Shown here: positions 1 through 48,188 of the stretch, one piece after another
Position numbering within the stretch: position 1 is the first letter of the stretch
Layout: the number at the start of each line of letters is the position of its first letter
Assembly (NCBI RefSeq): GCF_964204645.1
Contig: NC_134030.1
Coordinates: 12,690,947-12,754,946 of the forward strand
Length of the DNA: 64,000 nt
Direction of reading: 5' to 3'
Source of the DNA: Tubulanus polymorphus
Lineage: Eukaryota; Nemertea; Palaeonemertea; Tubulaniformes; Tubulanidae
Translations under genes and position numbers: made by a program
Notes under the pieces: generated by a model
Told to the model about the DNA's origin: nothing
The model's input: the letters and a program-made list of their open reading frames with translations, nothing else
Databases searched by the model: none

Positions 1-628
1 TGGATAGACCAGGATCTTCTGGATCATGAGATTTTTCCTCGTCAGAAAAATCGTTGACATCATCCAACACCAACCCATCTGTTGGGTTGCAGGACAGCCC
101 TGTTGGCACTGATGGAGGCTTGGGGCCCGGGGTTTCCTTACCTTTTAGTTGTTCCTTAAGTGAAGCGATCTCCTGCGAGAATATTGCTAGCATATTCTTG
201 ATGTCACTAGAGTCAGACGGCTCACCAGCCGGTGATCTAGAACGTGAGCGACGACGTTGTTGCTTATGAGCACGCTTGTGCCTACGCCTGGTAGGTGACG
301 GAGAATAGGTTCGACTTACTCTAGAACGGGACCTAGAACGATACCTTGACCCAGAGCTGGGGTCAGACGGTGAACGACGTCGTTTTTTATTAGAGCGCTG
401 GTGCCTACGTCTAGTAGGAGACGAAGAGTCGGACCGACTAAATCACGATCGGGACCTGGACCTAGACACGGATCGTCCCGGATCATTGCCCTGTTTCCGA
501 GTATCCGGGCATTCAGGTGTATCAACCTTGCCCGATGAGGACGCTGGGGTCTTAGAAGGTGTATCAACCTTGCCCAAACGTTTAAATCTCGGTCCCCTAG
601 GGGAACTGGAGACGTCGTGATCCGACAT
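1..628 (-). pseudogene. SR-rich gag-like ORF, partial, one internal stop
   Basis: A reading frame starts at the ATG at 628 and stays open to position 1 except for one TGA at 443-445. It encodes a long Arg/Ser region with two copies of a PTRRRH-type motif, then a predicted short helix (about residues 130-145) and an acidic tail. This composition is seen in gag-like ORF1 proteins of some invertebrate retroelements such as DIRS-type elements, and also in host SR splicing proteins, so the assignment is open. It lies in the ninth intron of the dynein gene on the same strand, which favours an inserted element. The TGA falls in an Arg-Ser run and could be a CGA-to-TGA change. The rest of the gene is outside the window. 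Confidence 0.45.
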
Positions 629-39121
<38,493 letters not shown>

Positions 39122-39810
39122 TGTGACGGTATTTTGTTTTCAGGCCCAGTCTAAAATCAATTATCGAGAGCGCTAACCACAACCCGGAAATGTTAATGAG
39201 TGTCACCGAGGCGGGGGTTAAATCTCACACTTCACCGTACGGTTTTCCCGACAATTCAATTCAATTCAAAATGTATTGCTTCCTTCTTTTTTCCAGAAAC
39301 CTTCAAATTCCTGCTGCGAAGGATGATTTTAAGCTCGTTTAGGGTTAAATTTGAGTATTTGTCGTATTCCATAGTCGTGATAGTCGAAAAACCGCGTTAA
39401 TCAACATACATCCATTCAGGTGATCCTGTCTGACTATTCTGAGCGCCATCTACTAGTGATACTGACTTGCCACAGTCGATCGTAGAGTCCTCATTACCAC
39501 AATGTGGGCGGGTGGAAACGCGGCCGCGACCCGCGAACGGGGCGGAAACGCCGATTTGTTTTAAAAAGTTGCTAGGTGACGCTGGCCGTAGTAACAGGGT
39601 AAAAAATCAGCTCCGCGGATTTTCACAGTTTTTTGGATACTAACACATTTTTCCAGTCAGCTTTTTAGTAATATACTAACACATTTCTTTTTGTGAGAGT
39701 GTGTGGAAAAGTCTCTGAGTGTGACTGGGTGTTAAACAGCAAGTTTTTGTGGCTTCCTGCCAACTAGCTTCCTGGAAAGAGAACAGCTGATCTAAGCAAC
39801 ATGGCCGACA
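39122..39810. promoter_or_regulatory. region between dynein start and LINE ORF1
   Basis: It should contain the dynein promoter and 5' UTR on the minus strand and the 5' UTR of the LINE on the plus strand. The GC-rich stretch at 39505-39560 (GCGGCCGCGACCCGCG) probably belongs to the LINE internal promoter. The boundary is not visible. Confidence 0.4.
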
Positions 39811-41469
39811 ATGGATTCTATGGAAACTAGAATTCCTGGAAGACGATTAAGCTTGTTTGAAGAGTTGGTTGAAACAGAAATACGAGAAAATACCCCTCCT
39901 CATCCATCAGTGAGCTCTACGTGTAATTTAGAATTAAGGAAACGCACAAGCGAAGTGAGTTCAAATCTTATTCCTTCCCGAAGTCGTCGAAACGTGAGTA
40001 AAGAGTTTCAAGCAAATCGAAAGAATTTTATTGTCGGGCGGGAACCCGAAATCAACAACGAAGACATGGCTAGTAGAGGGAATGAAAGTATGAACCCCCT
40101 TACCCACTGGGCTGAGTCAGATTCTGAGGATGAGATAGGGTCCTGGGGAAAAACGGGGGGTAGATTTGAGCAATCTACAACAACAACTACGGATCAACAC
40201 CAAGTAAGTCCGAATAGCCGTACAATAAGCCAAGAAACTGCACCTAAAGGTAAACGGTTTTTTGTGCATGTCGAGAAGCGACCAGAATCTAAGTCAGACA
40301 GTGTCAGGAAATCTTTGTCTGACATCATAGCTGAAGCTGCACTAAGCGCAGGTATTTTAGAAACTGTAAATACCCGCGATGATGCACAGGAGAAAAATAA
40401 AAGAAAAAGGGAAGACCATAAAGCAGATGATGAGCTAAGTCAAGCCACGTCTAGACCCAGACTAATTTCACCAGTTAAAAAAGCCAACACCACTCCTGAT
40501 ACTGAATTTACTGAAGACAATTATTGTTCAATATGTCAGAAGCCTATTGTATTCTCAAGTTCACTAACATGTACTTTCTGTGAAAAAAGTTTGTGCTCTA
40601 GTTGCTCAAATTTACCAAGCGGTTATGACGTTGATTTAACAAACATGGATGACTGCTGCTTAGCAGTAATTTGCCGTGAATGTAAAGGAAGAAAAACTGA
40701 TGAAGGACGACTCACTAGATACGCAGATAGGATGGAAAAGATCCTGAAGAACTACGATGAATCAATGGAAAGAATACTGAACAAACTGGAAGAAAAAGCG
40801 GACAAATCAACTGTCACTTCTTTGTCATCAGACGTAACACAATTGAGAGACAGAATTGAGCAACTTAATCACAATCTCCCGGACGACAGAGTTCATGAGA
40901 TGATCAATAAAGCTGTAAACTTGCAGATTACACAAGGAAACTTGGAGGTAAACGAGACTGTAAAATCAGCAATAGACAAAGAAATCCAAGATGTTCGATG
41001 TGAAATTTGGGAGACGGAAATCAGACGAAATAATATACTGATATATGGCTTACAGGAAGCAAGCGAGGAACAGGTGAAATTAAGGCGTAAAAAAGAGTGG
41101 CAAAATCTCTATGGATTTATCACCCAGGGCTTAGGTTTAACAGATCTTCATAAACCTAAATTAGTGAACCGTGTAGGACGGTATGAGCAAAATAAATGTC
41201 GCCCACTTCGGGTAATACTAGCTACAGAACTCGATAAAGAATTGATCATAAACAGATTTATCGAATTAAGGAGAAATGGAGATCCATCTATTACAGGGGT
41301 ATCTGTATCCAGCGATAGAACTATGAACCAAAGAAAACACTATCAGAAATTAAGGGAAGAGCTGCAGGAAAGAACAAAAAATGGAGAACGAGGTCTTATC
41401 ATTCGTGGGAATGATATAGTCAGTAGATTACCGCCGGCATTTCGTCAAGCAAACCAAAACCAACCATAA
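39811..41469 (+). CDS. LINE ORF1 protein (PHD-like finger, coiled coil, RRM-like)
   Basis: This 552-residue ORF1 belongs to a CR1/L2-type non-LTR retrotransposon, whose ORF1 protein packages the element RNA. A disordered N-terminus (1-235) is followed by a PHD-like zinc finger with Cys at about 239, 242, 254, 257, 262, 265, 288 and 291. A coiled coil spans about 303-400, then comes an RRM-like region with NNILIYGL (about 410) and a C-terminal region with DRTMNQRKHYQKLREEL and GLIIRGN. The frame is intact and unbroken. It is followed 269 bp later by ORF2. Confidence 0.88.
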   Translation: MDSMETRIPGRRLSLFEELVETEIRENTPPHPSVSSTCNLELRKRTSEVSSNLIPSRSRRNVSKEFQANRKNFIVGREPEINNEDMASRGNESMNPLTHWAESDSEDEIGSWGKTGGRFEQSTTTTTDQHQVSPNSRTISQETAPKGKRFFVHVEKRPESKSDSVRKSLSDIIAEAALSAGILETVNTRDDAQEKNKRKREDHKADDELSQATSRPRLISPVKKANTTPDTEFTEDNYCSICQKPIVFSSSLTCTFCEKSLCSSCSNLPSGYDVDLTNMDDCCLAVICRECKGRKTDEGRLTRYADRMEKILKNYDESMERILNKLEEKADKSTVTSLSSDVTQLRDRIEQLNHNLPDDRVHEMINKAVNLQITQGNLEVNETVKSAIDKEIQDVRCEIWETEIRRNNILIYGLQEASEEQVKLRRKKEWQNLYGFITQGLGLTDLHKPKLVNRVGRYEQNKCRPLRVILATELDKELIINRFIELRRNGDPSITGVSVSSDRTMNQRKHYQKLREELQERTKNGERGLIIRGNDIVSRLPPAFRQANQNQP

Positions 41470-41737
41470 GGACAATCAACCAGACAAATCACTGTCAAAA
41501 AAATTTTTAAGAAAAAATGATCAAAATCTGAAAAGTAACCAATCAATGTTAAAAAGTAATTGCAAATCGAATCAACAAAAACCAGGAAATTATGATAGGA
41601 GCCAATCATCAACTGAAATTACGAGAAAGAATCACGAAAGATCCAAATTACATAAGAATTAACAAAATAGATCAGCGAAAAAGAAATTATTAGTACCAAA
41701 ACAATCACTCGATAATAATCGCAATAATCAACTGTCA

Positions 41738-42338
41738 ATGAATGTTGCATCTAGCAGACCGACACATAACCCTGCAGATGACAGTATATTATATGAAAAT
41801 GAAGATAATCAAAAAGAATCACCAAAGAATGAAGGATACAATAAAAACTCAAACAACTGTTATTACAGAAACCAAGAGAAAAATATTAAAGTTCTATATA
41901 CTAATGCTGATAGCATGATGAATAAAAAACCTGAGTTGAGTGCCCTAAAGATCGAACACGATCCAGACATTATATGCATCACTGAAGCTAAACCGAAATA
42001 TAGTACCTTAGCATATAACCCCAGTGATGTTATGTTCAATGGTTGTGAAGAATATGAAACATTTACCAATATAGAGGAAGATGGAAGAGGAATCGCCGTT
42101 TTCATCCGATCTACTATGAAACCATGTAAACCGCCCGTGCGAGTTCTAGAGAGACTGAAGGCATCAATGACTAATGAAATAATTTGGGTAGAAATTCATC
42201 ATACTTCTAACAAACGGCCTTTGCTCCTGGGATGCGCCTATCGAAGCCCAAACAGCAGTCTGGTGAATATCAACCATTTCAGAGATATGATTATATCTTT
42301 AGGAACCTTAAAGGAATATCAAACTGTACTATGTGGTG
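41738..42338 (+). CDS. LINE ORF2, 5' part: endonuclease, cut by Polinton
   Basis: This is the N-terminal half of an apurinic-type endonuclease. It shows the NADSMMNKKPEL motif, the catalytic Glu in PDIICITEAK, GIAVFIR and the LGCAYRSPN strand. The frame runs into the Polinton terminus, and a stop arises at 42341-42343 from the inserted sequence. Reading resumes in the same frame at 61723. The true start may lie slightly upstream, since the linker after ORF1 is low complexity. Confidence 0.9.
42333..42338 (+). repeat. 6-bp target-site duplication (left)
   Basis: GTGGTG directly before the element's first AG. The same six bases follow the right end at 61723-61728. Six-bp duplications are characteristic of Polinton integration. 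Confidence 0.95.
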
Positions 42339-42606
42339 AGTAATAGGGATAATGGGCTTTCAGGCCAAAGGTCGAACGGTCGAGCTCGTAAAAATGAAAA
42401 AACATAAAAATAATTACAATTTCTACTTGAATTAGGAGTGAAACTCATAAAAATGAAAAATAAATTCTCACACGCTCGAATTTATTTTTCATTTTTATGA
42501 GTTTCACTCCTAATTCAAGTAGAAATTGTAATTATTTTTATGTTTTTTCATTTTTTCTCACCCGCCCGTTCAATCTTTAGCCTGATAGCCCATTATCCCT
42601 ATTACT
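42339..42606. repeat. 268-bp terminal palindrome, left
   Basis: The terminus AGTAATAGGGATAATGGG recurs inverted as CCCATTATCCCTATTACT at 42589-42606. The arms are 134 bp. Outer and inner arms differ mainly in the block after CAGG: the outer arm reads CCAAAGGTCGAACGGTCGAG and the inner arm CTAAAGATTGAACGGGCGGG. Confidence 0.93.
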
Positions 42607-42777
42607 CTTAAAATATTCATATATATATGAATAACATTTAAATCATTGAACTTCTAAAATCAATTTTAATAAAAAATATAGTATTAAAATCGAAGCAAAT
42701 AAGTACTATTGCCCAACATGTAATATCGATATAGATAAGTCTCAAAAAGCAATACACAATAAAACTAGAACACATTT
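42339..42777 (+). repeat. left terminal inverted repeat, 439 bp
   Basis: It matches 61284-61722 inverted. It includes the 268-bp terminal palindrome, a leader with ATATATATGAAT, and the first ~40 codons of the TIR-proximal zinc-finger ORF, whose start codon here is ATC instead of ATG. Similarity ends at ACACATTT. Confidence 0.92.
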
Positions 42778-43837
42778 GTTTTTAGTCCAGTTGGTTAAAG
42801 CAAAAACATTTATCGAATTAAGGAACTCAACACATAGTGAAAAATACGTTGAATCGTTATAAACACCCGATAATACTCAGCTATATAATTGGTTGTATTA
42901 GCTCTAGTAAACATATGTTACCAGCTTATATTTCAATTGTAAAGAGTTAATTAATTTCATTAATCTAAATGCTTTTATTATTGATTTTTTTCAACTTCAA
43001 CACGTTGTGTATACAGCGAACGTAGCGAATCACAAATCTCATAATTTACAAGTCTCAACACGCTTGTTCTAGATGTTTATACTAGAACATGATTCTATTT
43101 GAGCCTATATACATTCAATGTACAGAGCCATAGAATAAATCTATAAATTCGCAGCTGTTACGGTTGTTACTATAACAACGAGATATTATGACACGTCATA
43201 ATCAGAAACGTGTAGAATATTCTAGAAAGGCGCACCGGAACTAGATGACATAGCATAATCAACGACGTGTCATTCTAGAAATCGCCCCGGAAATGGATAT
43301 ACGCTGTAACATTGTGCTCAGGATATTCTATCTTTCGAAACGAAATTAGGAGTTTATAGTATACAATTATAAATCTAAATGTAAGTACTGTTTGTTGTAG
43401 TTATTAAGGTTATTAAATATGAAACCTTTAGATATATTTAAGTGTATTTAGTATATATTTTAGATAGCTAGAGTTACCGCTAATATCTTTTAGATTAATA
43501 AAACGTCATACACATCAAGAAGTGATAGAGAAACTCAAGATACTCTTTCTGACTGAGGAATCAACAGCAATGGATATCAAACCAATAGAAATTAGCACAA
43601 GAAACACAAGAATCACCAAAAGATCGTCGAAGAAACTATATAAGAATTTCAAAAACATTAAGACTCCAATGATTAAGTTTAGCATTTGTTGATGTAGTTA
43701 AATATTTACCAGCAATTGAAAAAATGTTTGTAATTATAAATTGTATTTATAGAAATCAAATGATGTATTAGAAGAAATGACTGAACAACTTGTATAATGT
43801 ATTGTGTAAATCTGATTTGTGAATTTTTATGTTCAGT
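42778..43837. other. Polinton left subterminal region, no gene seen
   Basis: About 1.06 kb without a convincing ORF. It contains a CGAACGTAGCGAATC segment and AT-rich text. In many Polintons this position holds a gene, so this may be an eroded one. Confidence 0.5.
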
Positions 43838-44400
43838 CGTTTCTATTATGATTAACACATACGCATTAAGCAAAACCGGCCACAAATGGCCGCATGTGAC
43901 ACATGTAACGCATGTGACGCAGACATGAATACGTTTGAATTTTCTATGTTTAGTTGTTTCTATTTTACAGAATTTATAGAATGAATATATAATTATGATT
44001 AACACATAAGCATTAAGCAAAACCGGCCATAAATGGCCGCATGTAACACATGTAACGCATGTAACGCGTATGTTGTTTCTATTTTACAGAATTTATAGAA
44101 TGAATATATAATTATGATTAACACATATACATTAAGCAAAACCGGCCATAAATGGCCGCATGTAACACATGTAACGCATATGTTGTTTCTATTTTACAGA
44201 ATTTATAGAATGAATATATAATTATGTTTAACACATGCGTATTAAGCAAAAACGCTCCAATAAGAGCGGTTTTGCCTAATGCGAACACGTTTTGATATTT
44301 CACGTCGGTCGTTTCTATTTTACAGAATTTATAGAATGAATATATAATTATGTTTAACGCATGCGCATTAAGCAAAACCGGCCACAAATGGCCGGCCGCT
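43838..44400 (+). repeat. tandem array of about 110-150-bp units with hairpins
   Basis: Five units carry GAATTTATAGAATGAATATA, TAATTATG and ATTAAGCAAAACCGGCCA. Four contain the hairpin CGGCCAT-AA-ATGGCCG or a close variant. The fourth (about 44238-44282) replaces the stem by AAAACGCTC and GAGCGGTTTT while still pairing, extended outward by GCGTATTAAGC and GCCTAATGCG. The units are followed by ACATGTAACGCATGT-type repeats. No ORF. It lies directly upstream of the HNH gene. Confidence 0.85.
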
Positions 44401-44540
44401 TGTATTATTTAGATATCAAGGAATCGAAATGATTTATCAACTACGGCGGCGAGGAATGAAAAAGAACAAGGAATGGAAAAGAGCAGCACATAGATTTCAA
44501 ACAAAAATAAATCAGTTTTAGAAAAAAATATGTATAATAA

Positions 44541-45218
44541 ATGGAACCAGAACAACCACAAACTATCAATATTACAAATAACACTGGCGTTATAAACATA
44601 TATTACAAGAAGTGTTCTAAATGTGAATTAGATAAATTAGCTATAACAGAATTTAGTAAGCGTAAGATTAGCAAAGATGGTTTTCAAAATTGTTGTAAAA
44701 CTTGTGCTAAACTATACACCAAACAATATCGAGAAGATAATATAAAACATTATAATCATTATATGACAAAATATATGAGAGAAAGATATCAAACAGATCT
44801 TAATTTTAGATTGAAACAATGCTTAAGGTCTAGATTAACACAATTATTCAACAAAGAAACACATTCAGAAACACTATCTAATTTGTTGGGTTGTTCAGAT
44901 GAATTTCTCAAATCATGGATAATATTTCAATTCGATGATAAAATGAATATAGATAATTATGGGGATTATTACCACATTGATCACGTGTTACCAATATCTA
45001 AATTTAACATGAATGATGAATATAATAAAAAACTTATTTGGAATTGGAAGAATCTAAGGCCTTTAGAAAAGAAAGAAAATCAAATCAAATCTAATAAACT
45101 AGATTTACAATTATATTTGGAACAGTTGAATAAAGCAAGGAAATTTATTGATTGGTGGAATAGTAACCCACAGAATGAACAATACGTTGAGGAATTTGAT
45201 ATCAAGGATCCGAAATGA
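44541..45218 (+). CDS. HNH endonuclease with N-terminal Cys4 zinc motif
   Basis: This 225-residue protein has zinc-binding pairs CSKC (25-28) and CKTC (52-55), a basic linker, and an HNH core with HIDHVLPIS (145-153), WNWKNLRPLEK (about 168-178) and Asn/Lys at 180-186. HNH nucleases cut DNA with a His-metal centre. Similar free-standing genes occur in phages, large DNA viruses and some Polinton relatives. The start follows AAAAAATATGTATAATAAATG. It stands alone at the left of the rightward gene block and may be a homing-type passenger or serve element replication. Key residues look intact. Confidence 0.8.
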   Translation: MEPEQPQTINITNNTGVINIYYKKCSKCELDKLAITEFSKRKISKDGFQNCCKTCAKLYTKQYREDNIKHYNHYMTKYMRERYQTDLNFRLKQCLRSRLTQLFNKETHSETLSNLLGCSDEFLKSWIIFQFDDKMNIDNYGDYYHIDHVLPISKFNMNDEYNKKLIWNWKNLRPLEKKENQIKSNKLDLQLYLEQLNKARKFIDWWNSNPQNEQYVEEFDIKDPK

Positions 45219-45519
45219 CTTATCTGGACAGTTATAACTACTGCTCCTAATAGATAAACAAAAGTAGTGAGATATCAAATAGAATTTAGATAAAATATAA
45301 TAAAAAAACAATAACTTCAACTAGCTAGTGAATTCTATTATATTTTTAATATTTTCTTTTCAAAAGAGAATACTTTATATTTTGAATAGATTCAAATAGA
45401 AATTCTTTAAATTCAAATAGCTAGTATCAGTAGTCAATACTAGAATTCTTTAGCTTTAACTAGCTAGTATCATTTGAAGAATACTTATAATATTTTTTTG
45501 CTTTTTTTCTCTAATATAA
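45219..45519. other. intergenic region with AACTAGCTAGT repeats
   Basis: The motif CTAGCTAGT/AGCTAGTATCA occurs four times between 45320 and 45475, separated by A/T-rich stretches with GAATTCTTTA. It probably includes the promoter of the next gene, whose ATG follows TTTTTTTCTCTAATATAAATG. Confidence 0.5.
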
Positions 45520-46125
45520 ATGTCAAAGAAATCTAATAAGAATAGTATTGATATTGAAAAGACATTAGATGATTTGGGTATAAGTGATAATAAAGATACA
45601 GTTGCAACTAAATGTGATAATAAAATTGATAGTAATATTGATTATGAATACTATTTATATTGTAAGCATCATCTAGAACTATGGATTGCGAGTGGAAAAA
45701 CTAAAGAGTTTATTGGTAAAACAATAACTTTTCAAGAATTAGATAATATGAATAAAGAAAAAGTAATCAAATATTTTAAGATTTATGAAGAAGCTCGATT
45801 AGCTAGAATAAACGACTCTATAAGTGATGGTATTATCAAATGTTATTCTAAGTTATGTAACCAGTTAATACCAATTGATGATGAAAATAAATTATGTAAT
45901 GATTTGAAAAATGACTATTTAGTTATGACTGAATTACAAAAATGGGTTGGATATGCTTCATTTCAATTAGGATCGGTTATGACGTTGATTTCTACTGGAG
46001 TTATAACATTTTCGAACATCAAACCTATGGAATATAAATCAGGTAAGAACGAAACAGATGTACTACAACCAAACAGTGAAACAGAAAATGAATCAGAACA
46101 AAAATTAACTAAAATAAATGAGTGA
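45520..46125 (+). CDS. 201-aa Polinton protein, unrecognised, possible membrane segment
   Basis: An Asp/Lys-rich N-terminus (1-50) is followed by a predicted helical domain with YCKHHLELWIASGKTKEFIG (about 51-70) and a hydrophobic stretch at about 144-164 (GYASFQLGSVMTLISTGVITF), then a polar tail. It resembles no enzyme I know. Its last codons overlap the start of the next ORF by 8 bp (46118-46125), which implies cotranscription or termination-reinitiation. Position before integrase suggests an accessory function. Confidence 0.6.
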   Translation: MSKKSNKNSIDIEKTLDDLGISDNKDTVATKCDNKIDSNIDYEYYLYCKHHLELWIASGKTKEFIGKTITFQELDNMNKEKVIKYFKIYEEARLARINDSISDGIIKCYSKLCNQLIPIDDENKLCNDLKNDYLVMTELQKWVGYASFQLGSVMTLISTGVITFSNIKPMEYKSGKNETDVLQPNSETENESEQKLTKINE

Positions 46126-46492
46126 TGGAGTTAAGAAAAAGCCTAGATCCGAGAAACAAATTAAATGGGCAAGAGAATTAGGTAAAAGATCTTCAGAATT
46201 AAAAAAAGCTAAGAAAAAGAAATTAACTGATATAAATGAATCACCTGATGATGCCGTACGGCACCCACACGGTGGTATTGATTCAAATAATAATCCATCT
46301 AATTCTTCTAATAGTGGAAGAAATAATTACTTATATATTACAATTGGGTTAATCGCAGTAATTGTATTCTCTGGTGTAATATATAAATCAAAATTCAAAT
46401 CTGACGATAAAGATGATTCTAATGATGATAAACCTATTATAACAGAAAATAAATCAAATGAAAATAAATATAAAATATTATTAATGGATTAA
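46118..46492 (+). CDS. 124-aa basic single-TM protein
   Basis: The N-terminal region is highly basic (KKKPRSEKQIKWARELGKRS and a KKAKKKK run), a middle region is Ser/Asn-rich, and one TM helix lies at about 70-88 (YLYITIGLIAVIVFSGVIY). The tail is acidic. A DNA-binding-like basic part plus a membrane anchor would suit a minor virion protein, but this is inference. It overlaps the upstream ORF and is separated from integrase by 3 bp. Confidence 0.6.
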   Translation: MSDGVKKKPRSEKQIKWARELGKRSSELKKAKKKKLTDINESPDDAVRHPHGGIDSNNNPSNSSNSGRNNYLYITIGLIAVIVFSGVIYKSKFKSDDKDDSNDDKPIITENKSNENKYKILLMD

Positions 46493-46495
46493 AAT

Positions 46496-47584
46496 ATGAT
46501 GAAAAAAGAACAATATTTAAGAGAGTTATATCATAACCCAGAAAGTGAAGTTTCATATTCAAGTGTTTCGGAATTATGGGATAAAATTAAATCTGATAAT
46601 GGTGGTATAAAATATAGTGAATTAAAATCATGGTTACAAAATCAACCCACATATCAAATTCATAAAAAGATGGATAAAAAATATTTAACAAGAAAAGTTA
46701 TGGTTTCATATATTGATCAACAATGGCAAGCAGATTTAATTGATATGAAAAACTTAGAAGAATATAACAAAGGATATTTCTGGATACTGAATGTTATAGA
46801 TATATTCAGTAGATACGCATGGAGTATCCCGATTAAAAATAAAACTGGTATAGAAGTTACAAATGCTTTTAAATCTATATTTAAAGAAGCTATTCCAGAT
46901 AAAATACAATTTGATGAAGGTAAAGAATTTTATAACAAACATTTTAAAAAACTATTAACTGATAACGATGTAGAATATTTTTCAACACATTCAGATAAAA
47001 AAGCATCTGTTATAGAAAGATTTAATAAAACATTGAAAACTAGAATGTGGAAATATTTCACCGCTAATGAAACATATAAATATATCGATGTGTTAGATGA
47101 TTTAGTTAAAGGTTATAATAATTCTAAACATAGTTCTATAAATATGAAACCTATACAAGCTAGAAAAGAAGATAATTCAGAAATAGTTTGGAATAATTTA
47201 TATGGAGTATTTGTTATACATGATTTTGGAGAACCTAAATTTAAAATAGGACAACATGTTAGAATTTCTAAATATCGAAAAACATTTTATAAAGGTTATA
47301 CCCCTAATTTTACTGAAGAAATATTTAAAATTAAAAAGATAATATTAACTAAACCATTTGTTTATAAATTAGAAGATTTAAAAGATGAAGAAATATTAGG
47401 TTATTTTTATGAACAAGAATTATCATTAGTACCAAATCCAGATGAAATAGAATACAAAATAGAAAAGGTATTGAAAACAAAAACTCTTAAAGGAAAAAAG
47501 TATTCTATGGTGAAATATAAAGGATATGATGATAAATTTAATGAATGGATTTTATCTAGTAAAATTAAAAGAATAAATGAATAA
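46496..47584 (+). CDS. INT: retroviral-type integrase with chromodomain
   Basis: This 362-residue RVE-superfamily integrase inserts the linear element DNA and makes the 6-bp duplication. Catalytic residues are Asp at about 80 (WQADLIDM), Asp 140 (IQFDEGKEF) and Glu 174 (ASVIERFNKTLK), a D,D-33-E spacing. A C-terminal chromodomain spans about 318-360, with YSMVKYKGYDDKFNEWI. All catalytic residues are present and the frame is unbroken. The ATG follows the previous stop by 3 bp, and the end overlaps the ATPase start by 8 bp, so the three are probably one transcription unit. Confidence 0.95.
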   Translation: MMKKEQYLRELYHNPESEVSYSSVSELWDKIKSDNGGIKYSELKSWLQNQPTYQIHKKMDKKYLTRKVMVSYIDQQWQADLIDMKNLEEYNKGYFWILNVIDIFSRYAWSIPIKNKTGIEVTNAFKSIFKEAIPDKIQFDEGKEFYNKHFKKLLTDNDVEYFSTHSDKKASVIERFNKTLKTRMWKYFTANETYKYIDVLDDLVKGYNNSKHSSINMKPIQARKEDNSEIVWNNLYGVFVIHDFGEPKFKIGQHVRISKYRKTFYKGYTPNFTEEIFKIKKIILTKPFVYKLEDLKDEEILGYFYEQELSLVPNPDEIEYKIEKVLKTKTLKGKKYSMVKYKGYDDKFNEWILSSKIKRINE

Positions 47585-48188
47585 AGATTTATTTATATTT
47601 GAACCGCATAATATGTTGGTTACTGGAGTTACAAATTGTGGTAAAACACATTTCATATTAGACTTGTTAGAAACTATTTATAAGAATCATTTTGATAATA
47701 TAATATTATTCTGTCCTACATATGAAATGAATAAAACGTATAATAGAGATATAGTTAAGATAAAAAAGTTTATTATATTAAACCCTAAAACAGTAAAAGA
47801 AAATTTAGATAATTGTATAAAAATTGCATTAGATATTTATAAAGGATCTAATACATTATTTATTATTGATGATTGCGCAAATTTACATGATTCTAAAATT
47901 AGAGAAAGTGAGTTATGTTATTTAGCTTTCTCTGGTAGACATTTTGGGATAACAACATGGGTTTTAAATCAGAAATATAATTCAATTGTTAAAGATTTTA
48001 GAGAGAATATAAGATTTCTAGTTTTATTCTACAACAAAGATAGAAAATCTATGCAACAATCATTGGAAGAAAATCAAATTATACCTACTGAATTACATGA
48101 TGAATGTATGAATAAATTAAAAAATAATAAAGGTTCCAAATTACTTATGAGATTACAATTTCCATATGAATATAAATTTATAAAATAA
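47577..48188 (+). CDS. ATP: FtsK/HerA-type genome-packaging ATPase
   Basis: This 203-residue P-loop ATPase is of the A32-like group that pumps viral DNA into capsids. Walker A is GVTNCGKT (17-24), Walker B is LFIIDD (94-99), and FSGRHFGITTWVLNQ (about 124-138) contains the conserved Arg-His and Gln/Asn sensor region. The length is normal for Polinton ATPases. It starts inside the end of the integrase gene and is the last gene of the rightward block. Confidence 0.93.
   Translation: MNKDLFIFEPHNMLVTGVTNCGKTHFILDLLETIYKNHFDNIILFCPTYEMNKTYNRDIVKIKKFIILNPKTVKENLDNCIKIALDIYKGSNTLFIIDDCANLHDSKIRESELCYLAFSGRHFGITTWVLNQKYNSIVKDFRENIRFLVLFYNKDRKSMQQSLEENQIIPTELHDECMNKLKNNKGSKLLMRLQFPYEYKFIK

Noticed and set aside
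42341-42356. Polinton tip TAGGGATAATGGG resembles the I-SceI homing site (TAGGGATAACAGGGTAAT)
   Set aside because: Only the first nine bases agree. The sequence is the family's own terminus, found at all ends of both elements, so this is coincidence.
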